Under the pieces are notes generated by a model that did not search any database, was not told the DNA's origin, and was given only the letters and a program-made list of their open reading frames with translations. From JAHBTB01 sp964451255 (lineage in GTDB: Bacteria; Armatimonadota; Fimbriimonadia; Fimbriimonadales; Fimbriimonadaceae): a stretch of 64,000 nt of DNA. Within the stretch, counting starts at the first letter, position 1. Each line of letters starts with the position of its first letter. Of the stretch, positions 8,792 to 17,070 are shown piece by piece. A program made the translations under genes and the position numbers. The stretch spans positions 1,116,001-1,180,000 of the forward strand of contig CAYVHL010000001.1 in NCBI GenBank assembly GCA_964451255.1, in the 5' to 3' direction.

Positions 8792-9371
8792 CTCGGTAGG
8801 CGACGAGGTTCTCGACGTGCTTGGCAAGCACGTCGAACTCGACGTTGACACTGTCTCCGGCCCGCAACCGGCCGAGCGTGGTCACCTCGAATGTGTGAGG
8901 GATGACGGCGACACCAAATGTGTCGCCGTCCGGGGCCACGACGGTCAGGCTGACGCCGTCGACGGCGATCGAACCCTTGTCGACCAAATATCGACCGGCG
9001 CGCGTGCCGCCATCAAATCTCATCTGCCACCAACCGTCCCTCTCCTCGACTGCCAGGGCAGTACCGACTTGGTCGACATGGCCTTGCACGATGTGGCCGC
9101 CTAGCCGGTCGCTTGGCCGCATGGCCCGTTCAAGGTTCACCGAGTGGCCGACAAAACAATGTCCGAGGTTTGTCCGCTGGACCGTCTCCTCGCTCAGTTC
9201 AAAAACCAAAGGGCTCGACGTGCTCAAGGTCGTGAGACAGACCCCTTGCACGGCCACGCTCTCACCCATTTGGAACGGGTCGCCGGGCCAGGCGTCCGAG
9301 ACATCCACCTCCAATCTCTGTCCGTCCCACGACGCCACGCGGCCCATGGTTTGGACGATCCCCGTGAACAT
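8784..9371 (-). CDS. ribE: Riboflavin synthase alpha subunit
   Basis: Converts two 6,7-dimethyl-8-ribityllumazine molecules to riboflavin and a pyrimidine, the last step of riboflavin synthesis. The 195-aa protein shows the two homologous lumazine-binding halves: MFTGIVQTMG at the start, GGHIVQGHVD near residue 95, and a second barrel with DKGSIAVDGVSLTV. The family is normally 200-215 aa, so it is complete. It stands alone without other rib genes and no FMN riboswitch is visible. CATAAT ends 7 nt before the ATG with no ribosome-binding site. Its last 8 bp overlap the end of secA on the opposite strand. Confidence 0.94.
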   Translation of the reverse strand: MFTGIVQTMGRVASWDGQRLEVDVSDAWPGDPFQMGESVAVQGVCLTTLSTSSPLVFELSEETVQRTNLGHCFVGHSVNLERAMRPSDRLGGHIVQGHVDQVGTALAVEERDGWWQMRFDGGTRAGRYLVDKGSIAVDGVSLTVVAPDGDTFGVAVIPHTFEVTTLGRLRAGDSVNVEFDVLAKHVENLVAYRAR

Positions 9372-9378
9372 GGGCCCG

Positions 9379-9384
9379 ATTATG
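9379..9384 (-). promoter_or_regulatory. -10 element of ribE (leaderless layout)
   Basis: CATAAT on the minus strand, 7 nt before the ATG at 9371. No recognisable -35 or Shine-Dalgarno sequence. Confidence 0.5.
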
Positions 9385-9492
9385 TTGCCAGACGGCCATC
9401 AGGGCCGGGAACCACACTTTTCCTAGCAACTTCGCCTGTGTGACCAGGGCGGGCCAAGCCGACCATGAGAGAGGGGATAAGGGGAATAGGCA

Positions 9493-10875
9493 TTGAGAAA
9501 CGGGCTCAGGGCGACGGCAAAGGTTTCTGTCCGGACACAACAGCGTGTCAACCCGAAGCTCGTCCTCAACAGCCAACTTCTCGAAATCTCTCAAGCTGAG
9601 CTCGACCAACGTATCGAGACGGAAATCCAGGATAACCCGGCCCTAGAACGGATCGACGACTTTGATGAGCCGGTCACTTTCGAGGAGATCGCATCCACGA
9701 TCGCGCCACGAGACCGGCGTGCGGAACGCGAGGACCACGAACAGGCCAGGTCGATCCCCCAGGACGCCAGTTACGACTTCGATTGGACGGACTTGGCAGG
9801 GACGAACGACACGCTTCTGGACCATCTCCTAGGCCAGCTACGCGTGGCATTGCCAGAGCGGATGTGGCCCCTGGTCACCTACTTCGTCGGTTCCATCAAC
9901 GATCGCGGCTACTTGACCTGCACCGTCGAAGAAGCGGCACTGGACTGTGACGCTTTGTTGGAGGACGCGGAAGCCGTCTTTGAAGCGCTCCGGGCTTGCG
10001 AGCCGGCCGGGGTCGGCGCGTTGGACCTGCGCGACTGCCTGTGGCTACAGCTTCGCGACCCGGCGGACGAGGTCGACCGCCTTGCCAGGGCCGTGCTCCG
10101 ACGAAACTGGGATGAGCTCGTCTCACGCAACGCCCGCTCCATCATGCGGTGCTACGGTGTCAGTGCGGATCTGGTCGAGCAAGCCTTCGAGCGGATTCTG
10201 CTCCTGTCGCCTTTCCCGGGAGAGACGTTTGCCGCCAACGGCAGGGCAACGTCGCATGAGGCGTCCACGTTGGTCACGCCCGACCTGACGCTGACGTTAG
10301 ATCCGACAGGTTGGGTCGTCGAAGTGCATGGGCCGAACCCCCTTAGCCTCAGGATCGACCCCGGCTATGCCAAACGCCGCCGGGAGCTCGACTCGAAACC
10401 GGTGGCCGACTCTGAACGGCGGCATGTGTTTGAGTTCACCCAAAGGGCGGAGGAGTTCATCGAGGCCCTCACCGACCGGCGTCGCACCCTGGCGCGGATC
10501 GGCAAGCACCTGGTGGAGTGTCAGACCGGATTTGTCCAGACTGGTGAGTACCGATTTCTCATCCCCCTGACCCGGACCAAATTGGCCCGTGACCTTTCGT
10601 TGCACGAAAGCACCGTCAGCCGCGCGACCAACGGCAAGTTCGTCCAGATCGCCACCGGCGACGTCGTGTCATTCGACGTGTTCTTCAAACCGGCATTGAT
10701 GGTCCACAAGATGATCGAGGAGATCCTCGCCCGTGAGAACCCGGCCGCCCCCCTCAGCGACGAGCGCATATCGCAAATGCTAGCCGAAAGAGGAGTAAAG
10801 GTCGCGAGACGGACAGTCAACAAGTACCGCGACCAGTCCAAGCGGTTGTCCAGCCGCCTGCGCAGGCCAGCCTGA
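9493..10875 (+). CDS. rpoN: RNA polymerase sigma-54 factor RpoN
   Basis: Alternative sigma factor that recognises -24/-12 promoters and needs ATP-driven activators, 460 aa. The N-terminal activator-interacting region has NPKLVLNSQLLEISQAELDQ and IQDNPALE. The middle holds the core-binding domain. The C-terminal DNA-binding domain ends with an RpoN box ARRTVNKYRD at about 438-447. The start is a TTG at 9493 preceded by a purine-rich AGGGGATAAGGGGAATAGG stretch. No sigma-54 activator is encoded in the window. Its stop lies 3 bp from the end of the convergent ABC gene. Confidence 0.94.
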   Translation: MRNGLRATAKVSVRTQQRVNPKLVLNSQLLEISQAELDQRIETEIQDNPALERIDDFDEPVTFEEIASTIAPRDRRAEREDHEQARSIPQDASYDFDWTDLAGTNDTLLDHLLGQLRVALPERMWPLVTYFVGSINDRGYLTCTVEEAALDCDALLEDAEAVFEALRACEPAGVGALDLRDCLWLQLRDPADEVDRLARAVLRRNWDELVSRNARSIMRCYGVSADLVEQAFERILLLSPFPGETFAANGRATSHEASTLVTPDLTLTLDPTGWVVEVHGPNPLSLRIDPGYAKRRRELDSKPVADSERRHVFEFTQRAEEFIEALTDRRRTLARIGKHLVECQTGFVQTGEYRFLIPLTRTKLARDLSLHESTVSRATNGKFVQIATGDVVSFDVFFKPALMVHKMIEEILARENPAAPLSDERISQMLAERGVKVARRTVNKYRDQSKRLSSRLRRPA

Positions 10876-10878
10876 CAT

Positions 10879-12702
10879 CTATCCAAGTGGTTGACTGAGC
10901 GCAGCGGCGAACTGTTGTTTGAACATCCTGGCGTAGAGAGCGTCTTCGTCTTTGATCAGGTCGGCATGTTGGCCCATCGCGGTCACGACGCCGTTCTCCA
11001 AGACGACGATACGGTCTGCCTTGATGATCGTCGACAGGCGGTGGGCGATGACGAAGCTCGTCCTGCCCTTGAGCAACCGATCCAGCGCCTCCTGCACAAG
11101 GGCTTCGGTCTGAGAATCCAGGGAGCTGGTCGCCTCGTCCAAGATCAGTATTCGTGGGTCTGCCAACAAGGCCCGCGCCATCGACATCCGTTGCTTCTCG
11201 CCCTGTGACAGGGACACGCCCTTCTCGCCCAACGCAGTGTTGTAGCCGTTCTCCAGCGCCTCGATCGTCCGATGGATGTTCGCCGCCTTCGCTGCTTCTA
11301 CCACTTGGTCAAATGACGCCTCGGGTCGGCCATATCGCAGATTCTCCAGGACGGTCGCGTTGAACAGAGCGCTGTCTTGGATGACATACCCGACTTGTTG
11401 GCGGTATGAGCGCACCTGCACGTCGCGGAGGTCGTGGCCATCAACGAGGATCCGCCCGCCCTTGGGATCGAAGTGCCGCATCAGCAGGTTGGCCAAGGTG
11501 GTCTTGCCCGAGCCGCTGAACCCTACGAACGCGATCATTTCTCCTGCCTGGACGTCAAGGTCCACACCGCGCAGGACCGGCGTGTCAGGCAAATACTCGA
11601 ACCACACGCTGTCCACCCGCACGTGGCCCTTTATCTCCGGCATGGTCGGCGCGCCGGGTTTGTCGGCCACCTTGTTTGCGGTGTCCAAAGTCCGGAAGAT
11701 ACGGTAGATGGCCGCCTGGGCCCGCGAGAGAGGATCGATGACAAGAAGCGTCCTGACAATCGGCCCATAGACGTAGTTGACAGAATACAGGAGGAACATG
11801 ACGAGTGTGCCCGCGCCCATCTCGCCCTTCAGGCACATCATGCCGCCCCAAAAGAGCACGAGAGACTGGCCCACGCCGCCGAGCGCCTCGGCGAAAGTCC
11901 ACATGCGTGTGCCGATACGGCTCATGTCGAGGTTGAGACCCATGAGCCCGCGGGTCAGCGAGTAGAAGCTCCGCACCTCCCACTTTTCCCGCCCGAACCC
12001 CTTCACCACCTGGATACCGGTCAACTTCTCCTGCATGTCGCCGTACATCTCGTCCCGTGTGCGCCGGATCTCGTCGCTCTTATCGTTGAGCGGCCTCATC
12101 GTGCTGGCGAGGTTGTAAATGTAGACCGGCGTCGCGACCAGGCTGAGAAGTGCGAGCTTCCAACTGATGCTGAAAAGGATCACCAGGACGATGAGCAGCT
12201 GGACGATGTCGCTTGCGACCGTGTTGAGGTTGCCGGTGATCAAGTTCTGCACGGTGCTCGGGTCGTTCATCACGTTGCTGACCAGCTTTCCGGTGGGGTT
12301 CTTGTCAAAGTAGGCGATAGGCAGGCTCTGCATGTGCGCGTAGAGCTTCTCCCTTGTCGCGTTTAGGAACTGCCAACTCAGCTTCTGGGTCAGATAGCCG
12401 ACGGCATAGCTCAGCGCCCCTGCCATCGCGGCGAAGCCCACGATGTAAACGAAGTAGAGGACGGTGTTGACCTTCTCGCCGTGCTGGAGCCGGTTCACGA
12501 TGTCGCCGAGAATGGCCGGTGGTATGAAGCCGAACGCCGCTTGGAACAGGGTCAAGACCAAGCAAGCGACCTGCAACTTCCAAAACGGACGTAGTTCCTT
12601 AGCGAGCCTGCGGCCGACCACCCAGGCACTGTCGTATTGAGACCGGCCCTCCGACGCCCGGCGCCGTTGTCGCCGCTTCTTGATCTGGGCGGCGTCTTGC
12701 AC
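10879..12702 (-). CDS. MsbA-type ABC exporter (fused membrane and ATPase domains)
   Basis: Half-transporter of 607 aa that would work as a homodimer in the inner membrane. Six transmembrane helices lie at about 45-330. The ATPase domain has Walker A GFSGSGKTT (394-402), a variant signature LSQGEKQR (498-505, Q in place of G) and Walker B ILILDEA (518-524). The type exports lipids, drugs or peptides; with no partner gene the substrate cannot be named. It starts at GTG 12702, chosen because TAGCCT ends 7 nt before it. It lies 33 bp after the CNNM/CorC-like gene and may partly share its transcript. Confidence 0.9.
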   Translation of the reverse strand: MQDAAQIKKRRQRRRASEGRSQYDSAWVVGRRLAKELRPFWKLQVACLVLTLFQAAFGFIPPAILGDIVNRLQHGEKVNTVLYFVYIVGFAAMAGALSYAVGYLTQKLSWQFLNATREKLYAHMQSLPIAYFDKNPTGKLVSNVMNDPSTVQNLITGNLNTVASDIVQLLIVLVILFSISWKLALLSLVATPVYIYNLASTMRPLNDKSDEIRRTRDEMYGDMQEKLTGIQVVKGFGREKWEVRSFYSLTRGLMGLNLDMSRIGTRMWTFAEALGGVGQSLVLFWGGMMCLKGEMGAGTLVMFLLYSVNYVYGPIVRTLLVIDPLSRAQAAIYRIFRTLDTANKVADKPGAPTMPEIKGHVRVDSVWFEYLPDTPVLRGVDLDVQAGEMIAFVGFSGSGKTTLANLLMRHFDPKGGRILVDGHDLRDVQVRSYRQQVGYVIQDSALFNATVLENLRYGRPEASFDQVVEAAKAANIHRTIEALENGYNTALGEKGVSLSQGEKQRMSMARALLADPRILILDEATSSLDSQTEALVQEALDRLLKGRTSFVIAHRLSTIIKADRIVVLENGVVTAMGQHADLIKDEDALYARMFKQQFAAALSQPLG

Positions 12703-12709
12703 GACGCCG

Positions 12710-12715
12710 AGGCTA
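12710..12715 (-). promoter_or_regulatory. -10 element of the ABC exporter gene (leaderless layout)
   Basis: TAGCCT on the minus strand ending 7 nt before the GTG start at 12702. No ribosome-binding site between them. Confidence 0.45.
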
Positions 12716-12735
12716 CCAGAGACACCGTTCCGGGC

Positions 12736-14019
12736 CTATTCCACCGGACGTCGCTGTTTGAGATAAACCCCGACACGCACGATGCGGTTTCGGGTGAGCT
12801 GCTCGACCCGCAACTTGCCCACCTGCGTCTCCACTGCGTCGCCAAGCCTAGGCATGCGTCCGACCGAATCAATGATGATCTGAGCCAGCGTGTCTGTCTC
12901 CGTGTTGTCGGAGTCCTGGTCCAGAAAGCTGAGAAGCTCGTCAAACCGCACGTCGCCGCTTGCGCTGACACGCAGCGTGCTGGTTCTCTCGATCGGCGCA
13001 CGTTCACCTTCGAGGGTGTCCTGCAGGTCGCCAAAGATCTCCTCAACGACGTCCTCAAGGGTCAGTATGCCGCTCGTGCCTCCGTACTCGTCTTGCACGA
13101 CCAATATCTGTGTCTTCGAGTCGCGCATCAGCACGACCGCCTTGTCCAAGGTGAGGTTCTCCGGAACAAACACTGCCGGCCTGGCCACTTCGCGAAGGTC
13201 GAAACCCGGCTTGTCATAAGCCTTGAGCACGTCCTGCACATAGACGATCCCCACCAGCTCGTCAATGTCGCCGTCACAGACCGGAATACGTGAGTGCGGT
13301 ATCAGACCAAGTTTTTCAACCACTTGGTCAGGCGGCGTCGACGCATCGATCCATTTGACATCTAGACGATGGGCCATGACGTCGTTTGCGTCGAGGCGGT
13401 CCAGCCGCAGGGTCTTACTCAGGAACTCGGCCTGGGTCTCGTCTACGGCGCCCGCCTCCTGGCTTGCCTGGACCAACAAAGCAAGTTCCTCGCGCGAGAT
13501 TTCTTCCGCCTTATCAGCCGAACCTGCCCCCAACATGCGCAAGGCAAGGGTCCCCGACCGATGGAACAACCACACAAGCGGCTTCATAAGGAAGACAACA
13601 CCCTGCAGGGGGCGGATCAGGAGGCGGGCGGCCCTCTCGGGGTCGCGCAGGGCCAAGTACTTGGGAACCAGTTCTCCGAGGACGACCAAGGGATAGGAGA
13701 CCACGACCACCGAGATCACGCGCATTATCGACACGGGCAAATACGCGCCGAGCCATTGCTCAAGAGCTTCCGTCACCGGCGGCTCCACCACGGCGCCGAG
13801 CCCGATGCTGACAAAGGTTATGCCGGTCTGGATGCCGGCGACATAGGACGATTGTTGTTGAAGTGCGGCGAAGATGCGCTTAGCGGTGCTATCGCCCCGC
13901 TTGGCCTGCGCCTCCATCTGACTCTTGCGCGTGCCAACGACGGCATATTCCGCCGCGACGAAAAATGCGCTGATCAAGACGAGCACAAGCGTGGTGAAGA
14001 CCAACACCACCGGGTTCAT
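12736..14019 (-). CDS. HlyC/CorC family (CNNM) membrane protein
   Basis: 427-aa inner-membrane protein of the CNNM/CorC family, linked in other bacteria to magnesium or cobalt efflux. Residues 1-180 form the DUF21 membrane domain (MNPVVLVFTTLVLVLISAFF, then AEYAVVGTRK). A CBS pair spans about 200-320 (SRIPVCDGDIDELVGIVY, QILVVQDEYGGTSGILT). A CorC_HlyC domain closes the protein (about 340-425). The ATG at 14019 was chosen because it opens the first membrane helix. A longer frame to 14151 exists but its extension looks non-coding. No -10 element sits at the leaderless distance. Confidence 0.9.
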   Translation of the reverse strand: MNPVVLVFTTLVLVLISAFFVAAEYAVVGTRKSQMEAQAKRGDSTAKRIFAALQQQSSYVAGIQTGITFVSIGLGAVVEPPVTEALEQWLGAYLPVSIMRVISVVVVSYPLVVLGELVPKYLALRDPERAARLLIRPLQGVVFLMKPLVWLFHRSGTLALRMLGAGSADKAEEISREELALLVQASQEAGAVDETQAEFLSKTLRLDRLDANDVMAHRLDVKWIDASTPPDQVVEKLGLIPHSRIPVCDGDIDELVGIVYVQDVLKAYDKPGFDLREVARPAVFVPENLTLDKAVVLMRDSKTQILVVQDEYGGTSGILTLEDVVEEIFGDLQDTLEGERAPIERTSTLRVSASGDVRFDELLSFLDQDSDNTETDTLAQIIIDSVGRMPRLGDAVETQVGKLRVEQLTRNRIVRVGVYLKQRRPVE

Positions 14020-14137
14020 CGGCGGTACCTGCCCCGGCAATGCCGGGCAACTTCGACGGCCCCAGGGCCAACAGCGTCGTCCAAGACAGGTCGATTCTAG
14101 CAGAGAACACCTTGGCCCCAGTTCGCGAGCACACAGC

Positions 14138-14143
14138 CATAAT
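14138..14143 (+). promoter_or_regulatory. -10 element of the DapA-family gene (leaderless layout)
   Basis: CATAAT ending 6 nt before the ATG at 14150, with no ribosome-binding site. Confidence 0.45.
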
Positions 14144-14149
14144 CTGCGC

Positions 14150-15025
14150 ATGGCCCTTCCGCCGGGCGTCTATCCAGCCGCCGTCACACCATTCACGCAC
14201 GACGATAAGATCGACGAGGTGTCGCTGGCCAAGTTGCTTGCCAAATTTGAGGCCGAAGGTTGCCAAGGGGTCCTGCTGGCCGGAACAAACGGCGAAGGGC
14301 CGTCGCTCTCGGCCGTCGAGAAGCGCGACCTCGCCCGAACGTCCGCATCTTTGAAAGGCAAGTTGAAGGTCGTGATCGGGATCGCCACTCCAAGCCTCGA
14401 CGAGGCGAAATGGCTGGCCCGCCAAGCTGGCAAAGCGGGAGTCGACGCGATCCTCGTCATGCCGCCCGCATACTTTCGGTCGGCGAGCGTCGAAGGCATC
14501 GTCGCTTGGTTCCATGAGGTCGCAGACGCCTCCGCCGTTCCCGTGCTCGTGTACAACTTCCCCAGGATGACCGGCATCAGCTTCAGCAGCGCGACGATGG
14601 GCGTACTCATGGCCCATTCGAACATCTTGGGCCTGAAGGATTCGAGCGGCGACCCGTCGAACCTTGCCGCCTTCCGCGAGGTCGTTCCTTCTGACAAAGT
14701 GCTGTTCGTCGGAGACGAGACGCTCCTCCTTCCCGCGCTGGAGAATGGCTGGACCGGAACGATCTCCGGGGCCGCCAACCTCATCGCCCCCTGGCTGGTG
14801 CGGACCGTCGCTGAACCAGAGAGCAGGGCCACATTGGCCGACCTGGTCGCGCCCGTGCTCGCCGCCATCCGTTCGGCCACCCAGCCCGCGACCAACAAGG
14901 CGGCCCTTCATGCCCTTGGGGTCTTGGCCTCACCCGGTCCTCGGCTGCCGCTTGAGACCGTCGACGCCGGGCCGGTCATCGCAACGATGCGTGAGCGGCT
15001 CGGGATTGCTCCAAGCGGAACTTGA
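14150..15025 (+). CDS. Dihydrodipicolinate synthase (DapA) family aldolase
   Basis: Class I aldolase of the NAL/DapA superfamily, 291 aa, a TIM barrel forming a Schiff base with pyruvate. Visible are GVYPAAVTPF at the N-terminus, the GTNGEGPSLS pyruvate-binding loop near residue 43, VYNFPRMTG with the proton-relay tyrosine, and GLKDSSGD carrying the Schiff-base lysine. Members make dihydrodipicolinate or cleave other 2-keto acids. The gene stands alone, away from lysine genes, so substrate is uncertain. The ATG at 14150 follows CATAAT by 6 nt. Its last 50 bp overlap the end of the glycosyltransferase gene on the other strand. Confidence 0.88.
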   Translation: MALPPGVYPAAVTPFTHDDKIDEVSLAKLLAKFEAEGCQGVLLAGTNGEGPSLSAVEKRDLARTSASLKGKLKVVIGIATPSLDEAKWLARQAGKAGVDAILVMPPAYFRSASVEGIVAWFHEVADASAVPVLVYNFPRMTGISFSSATMGVLMAHSNILGLKDSSGDPSNLAAFREVVPSDKVLFVGDETLLLPALENGWTGTISGAANLIAPWLVRTVAEPESRATLADLVAPVLAAIRSATQPATNKAALHALGVLASPGPRLPLETVDAGPVIATMRERLGIAPSGT

Positions 15026-16016
15026 TAGGAGGCAGTGCCCGGATGTCCCTGGCCTGCCTCCGAAAGTCGATGGCCACTGTGTCCGCCGCCTGTTCGTGTC
15101 CCCAGAAGTGGTCGCGGAGCACCTTTCGGGGCAAGAGTGCCGACAATAGCCTCTTGATAGACCTCGTGCGCATCGGGCCATGTCCGAGCATGGCGGGGGC
15201 CAACGAGGCGAGACGCCCACGGTATCCAAACAGCGCGTAGACGGCGAAGAGGTTGTTGGCGTTGGCGGCCGTGAACTCGGCCACGAGATCTGAGCCGGGC
15301 CGGGCGCGCTTCCAATCGGCATCGTGCGCCAGGATCGCCTCACGGAGGCGAATCTCCTCCATCATCTGCTTCTCACTCAGTGTGAAGGTGTTCGACCCGT
15401 GCATCCGCCAGAAGGCCAGCCGCTCGGGCACGCAGACGGCGGGCCCGCGATAGGCCGCCTCCAGAAGAGCGACATGGTCGCCCGAGTAACGGCACGTCGC
15501 GTCGAACCTCAGGCCCTCCCGACGCCAGAGCACCGAGCTCGCCAAGACGCGGTTCTCCTTGAGCAAGTAGGGGAGCAGGTCTTGCACGGGCTCGGTGGGC
15601 CAGCCGTCGTGCACGTCTTCCAGTTCGTCCGGCAGACCCCGGTCGTCCACCTTCCAGCCAAGCGTGTAGCAAAAGCTCGCCTCCGGATGGGTTTCGAGCA
15701 CAGCTAATTGCTTCGCGAGTTTGTCAGGCTGCCACAAGTCGTCGGAGTTGAGCACGGCGACATACTTGCCGCCGGTCGCGTCCAGACACTCTTGCTGGGT
15801 CCCGTAAGTGCCAAGGTTCTTCTCGTTGGCCTCCGCCCGGATACGCCGGTCATCCGCGGCGGCCTCGCGGGCAACCGCCAAGCTGTCGTCCGTGCTGCCG
15901 TCGTCGAGCAAGAACAGCTCCCAGTCCGTGAACGTCTGCGCGATGACGCTGTTCAAACACGCCCGTAAGTACCTGGCATGGTTGAAGCTGGGCACGATCA
16001 CGCTGACTGTGGCCAC
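14976..16016 (-). CDS. Family 2 glycosyltransferase
   Basis: Transfers a sugar from a nucleotide donor to an unknown acceptor at the cytoplasmic face, 346 aa. The GT-A fold starts VATVSVIVPSFNHARYL. DDGSTDDS (about 40-47) and the metal-binding triad in VLNSDDLW follow. The C-terminal 150 residues are variable and contain no membrane helix. GTG at 16016 was chosen because TATAAC ends 6 nt before it and the fold begins there; the longer frame to 16034 adds only MFYNKG. No polysaccharide cluster surrounds it. A 50-bp tail overlap with the DapA-family gene is unusually long for a convergent pair. Confidence 0.87.
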   Translation of the reverse strand: MATVSVIVPSFNHARYLRACLNSVIAQTFTDWELFLLDDGSTDDSLAVAREAAADDRRIRAEANEKNLGTYGTQQECLDATGGKYVAVLNSDDLWQPDKLAKQLAVLETHPEASFCYTLGWKVDDRGLPDELEDVHDGWPTEPVQDLLPYLLKENRVLASSVLWRREGLRFDATCRYSGDHVALLEAAYRGPAVCVPERLAFWRMHGSNTFTLSEKQMMEEIRLREAILAHDADWKRARPGSDLVAEFTAANANNLFAVYALFGYRGRLASLAPAMLGHGPMRTRSIKRLLSALLPRKVLRDHFWGHEQAADTVAIDFRRQARDIRALPPIKFRLEQSRAAHASLR

Positions 16017-16022
16017 ACCCTT

Positions 16023-16028
16023 GTTATA
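16023..16028 (-). promoter_or_regulatory. -10 element of the glycosyltransferase gene
   Basis: TATAAC on the minus strand ending 6 nt before the GTG at 16016. AAGGGT sits in the gap, too close to act as a normal ribosome-binding site. Confidence 0.45.
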
Positions 16029-16062
16029 GAACACTTGGCCGCATCGAAGGTTCTGTTATGGT

Positions 16063-16093
16063 TTGGCCGAAAGGTCATTCACCTTTCGGCCAA
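16063..16093. terminator. Perfect 13-bp inverted repeat after mdh
   Basis: TTGGCCGAAAGGT (16063-16075) and its exact complement (16081-16093) with a 5-nt loop, 22 nt past the mdh stop. No T-run follows on either strand, so it may be a weak terminator or an operator. Twelve bases of one arm recur at 38857-38868. Confidence 0.55.
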
Positions 16094-16114
16094 TTGTGCT
16101 CAGACTGCCGGGGC

Positions 16115-17044
16115 TCAGGAAGCCTGGACTTGTTCCCAAGTCGCCTTCAGAGCTGCCTCGCTCTTGCGCAGACCGTCCTTTTCGGAGTCGCTGACCGCCG
16201 GTTCCAACACCTTGACCACGCCTGCGCGTCCGACGAACGTCGGAAGGCTCAGACAGATGTCCTTGATCCCAAGGGCGCCGTTCTGATGCGACGAGACCGG
16301 GAGTAGCTTGTTGCTGTCCAAGGCGATCGCCTCCACGACCTCCTTGATCGACACGCCGACCGCGCGTCCGGCCCCGCCCTTCTGGGCGATGACGGTTGCA
16401 CCGGACTTCTTCGTCGAGTCAAACAGTTCGCTGGCCAGCGAGTCGCTGAAGCCAGGCAGCGAGGCCAACGGCAGGCCGTTGATCGTGGCGGACGACCAGA
16501 TCGGCACCATCGAGTCACCGTGCTCGCCCAGGATGACCGCCTTCACGTCAGCCGCGCCGACTTTGAAGTGGTCGGCCAGCAGCGAGCGGAACCGTGCGGT
16601 GTCTAGAACGGTGCCAAGCCCCATGACCTTGTCGGCCTGCCAAGTCCCGTCGGCGACGGTCATCTGCGTGAGGATGTCCACCGGGTTGCTGACCACAAGG
16701 ATCGTCGCCCCAGAGGCTAATTTGACCTTCTTGAGCTCCTGGAGGATGCCTTTGAACAATCCGACGTTGCGGTTGATGAGGTCGAGGCGGCTCTCGTCAG
16801 GTTTGCGTCGGAGGCCTGCGGTGATGACGACGCAGTCGCTCCCCGCGCACGCCTCATAGCTGCCGCTCGTAAACGTTTGGTTGGCGATCAAGCTCGCGCC
16901 ATGTCGCAAGTCCAAGGCCTCGCCTGCGGCAAGATCCTGGTTCACGTCGACAAGGGCGATCTCGTTGACGATGCCGCCGAGTTGGAGGGCGTATGCAGCG
17001 TCGCTGCCGACCCGGCCGCCGCCGCCGATGATGCTGACTTTCAT
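16115..17044 (-). CDS. mdh: Malate dehydrogenase (LDH-like type)
   Basis: NAD-dependent oxidoreductase of 309 aa interconverting malate and oxaloacetate in the TCA cycle. It begins MKVSIIGGGGRVGSDAA, a Rossmann fold with a GxGxxG-type loop. The substrate loop reads GLRRKPDESR. Arg80 occupies the position that is Gln in lactate and Arg in malate dehydrogenases, so malate is the better call. Catalytic Arg86, the NPVDILT segment and the active-site histidine in GEHGDSMVPIWS are present. The ATG at 17044 starts the Rossmann strand exactly. TATACT (17058-17063) lies 13 nt upstream, giving a leader of only a few bases. Confidence 0.88.
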   Translation of the reverse strand: MKVSIIGGGGRVGSDAAYALQLGGIVNEIALVDVNQDLAAGEALDLRHGASLIANQTFTSGSYEACAGSDCVVITAGLRRKPDESRLDLINRNVGLFKGILQELKKVKLASGATILVVSNPVDILTQMTVADGTWQADKVMGLGTVLDTARFRSLLADHFKVGAADVKAVILGEHGDSMVPIWSSATINGLPLASLPGFSDSLASELFDSTKKSGATVIAQKGGAGRAVGVSIKEVVEAIALDSNKLLPVSSHQNGALGIKDICLSLPTFVGRAGVVKVLEPAVSDSEKDGLRKSEAALKATWEQVQAS

Positions 17045-17057
17045 AGTGGGTGGCCGA

Positions 17058-17063
17058 AGTATA
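17058..17063 (-). promoter_or_regulatory. -10 element of mdh
   Basis: TATACT on the minus strand, 13 nt before the ATG at 17044. It lies in the 26-bp gap after the GNAT gene, so mdh can be transcribed independently. Confidence 0.4.
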
Positions 17064-17070
17064 CGTAAGG

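Noticed and set aside
11434..12366. 310-codon plus-strand ORF opposite the ABC exporter.
   Set aside because: Composition is His/Arg/Glu-rich without structure, and the minus strand holds a complete exporter.
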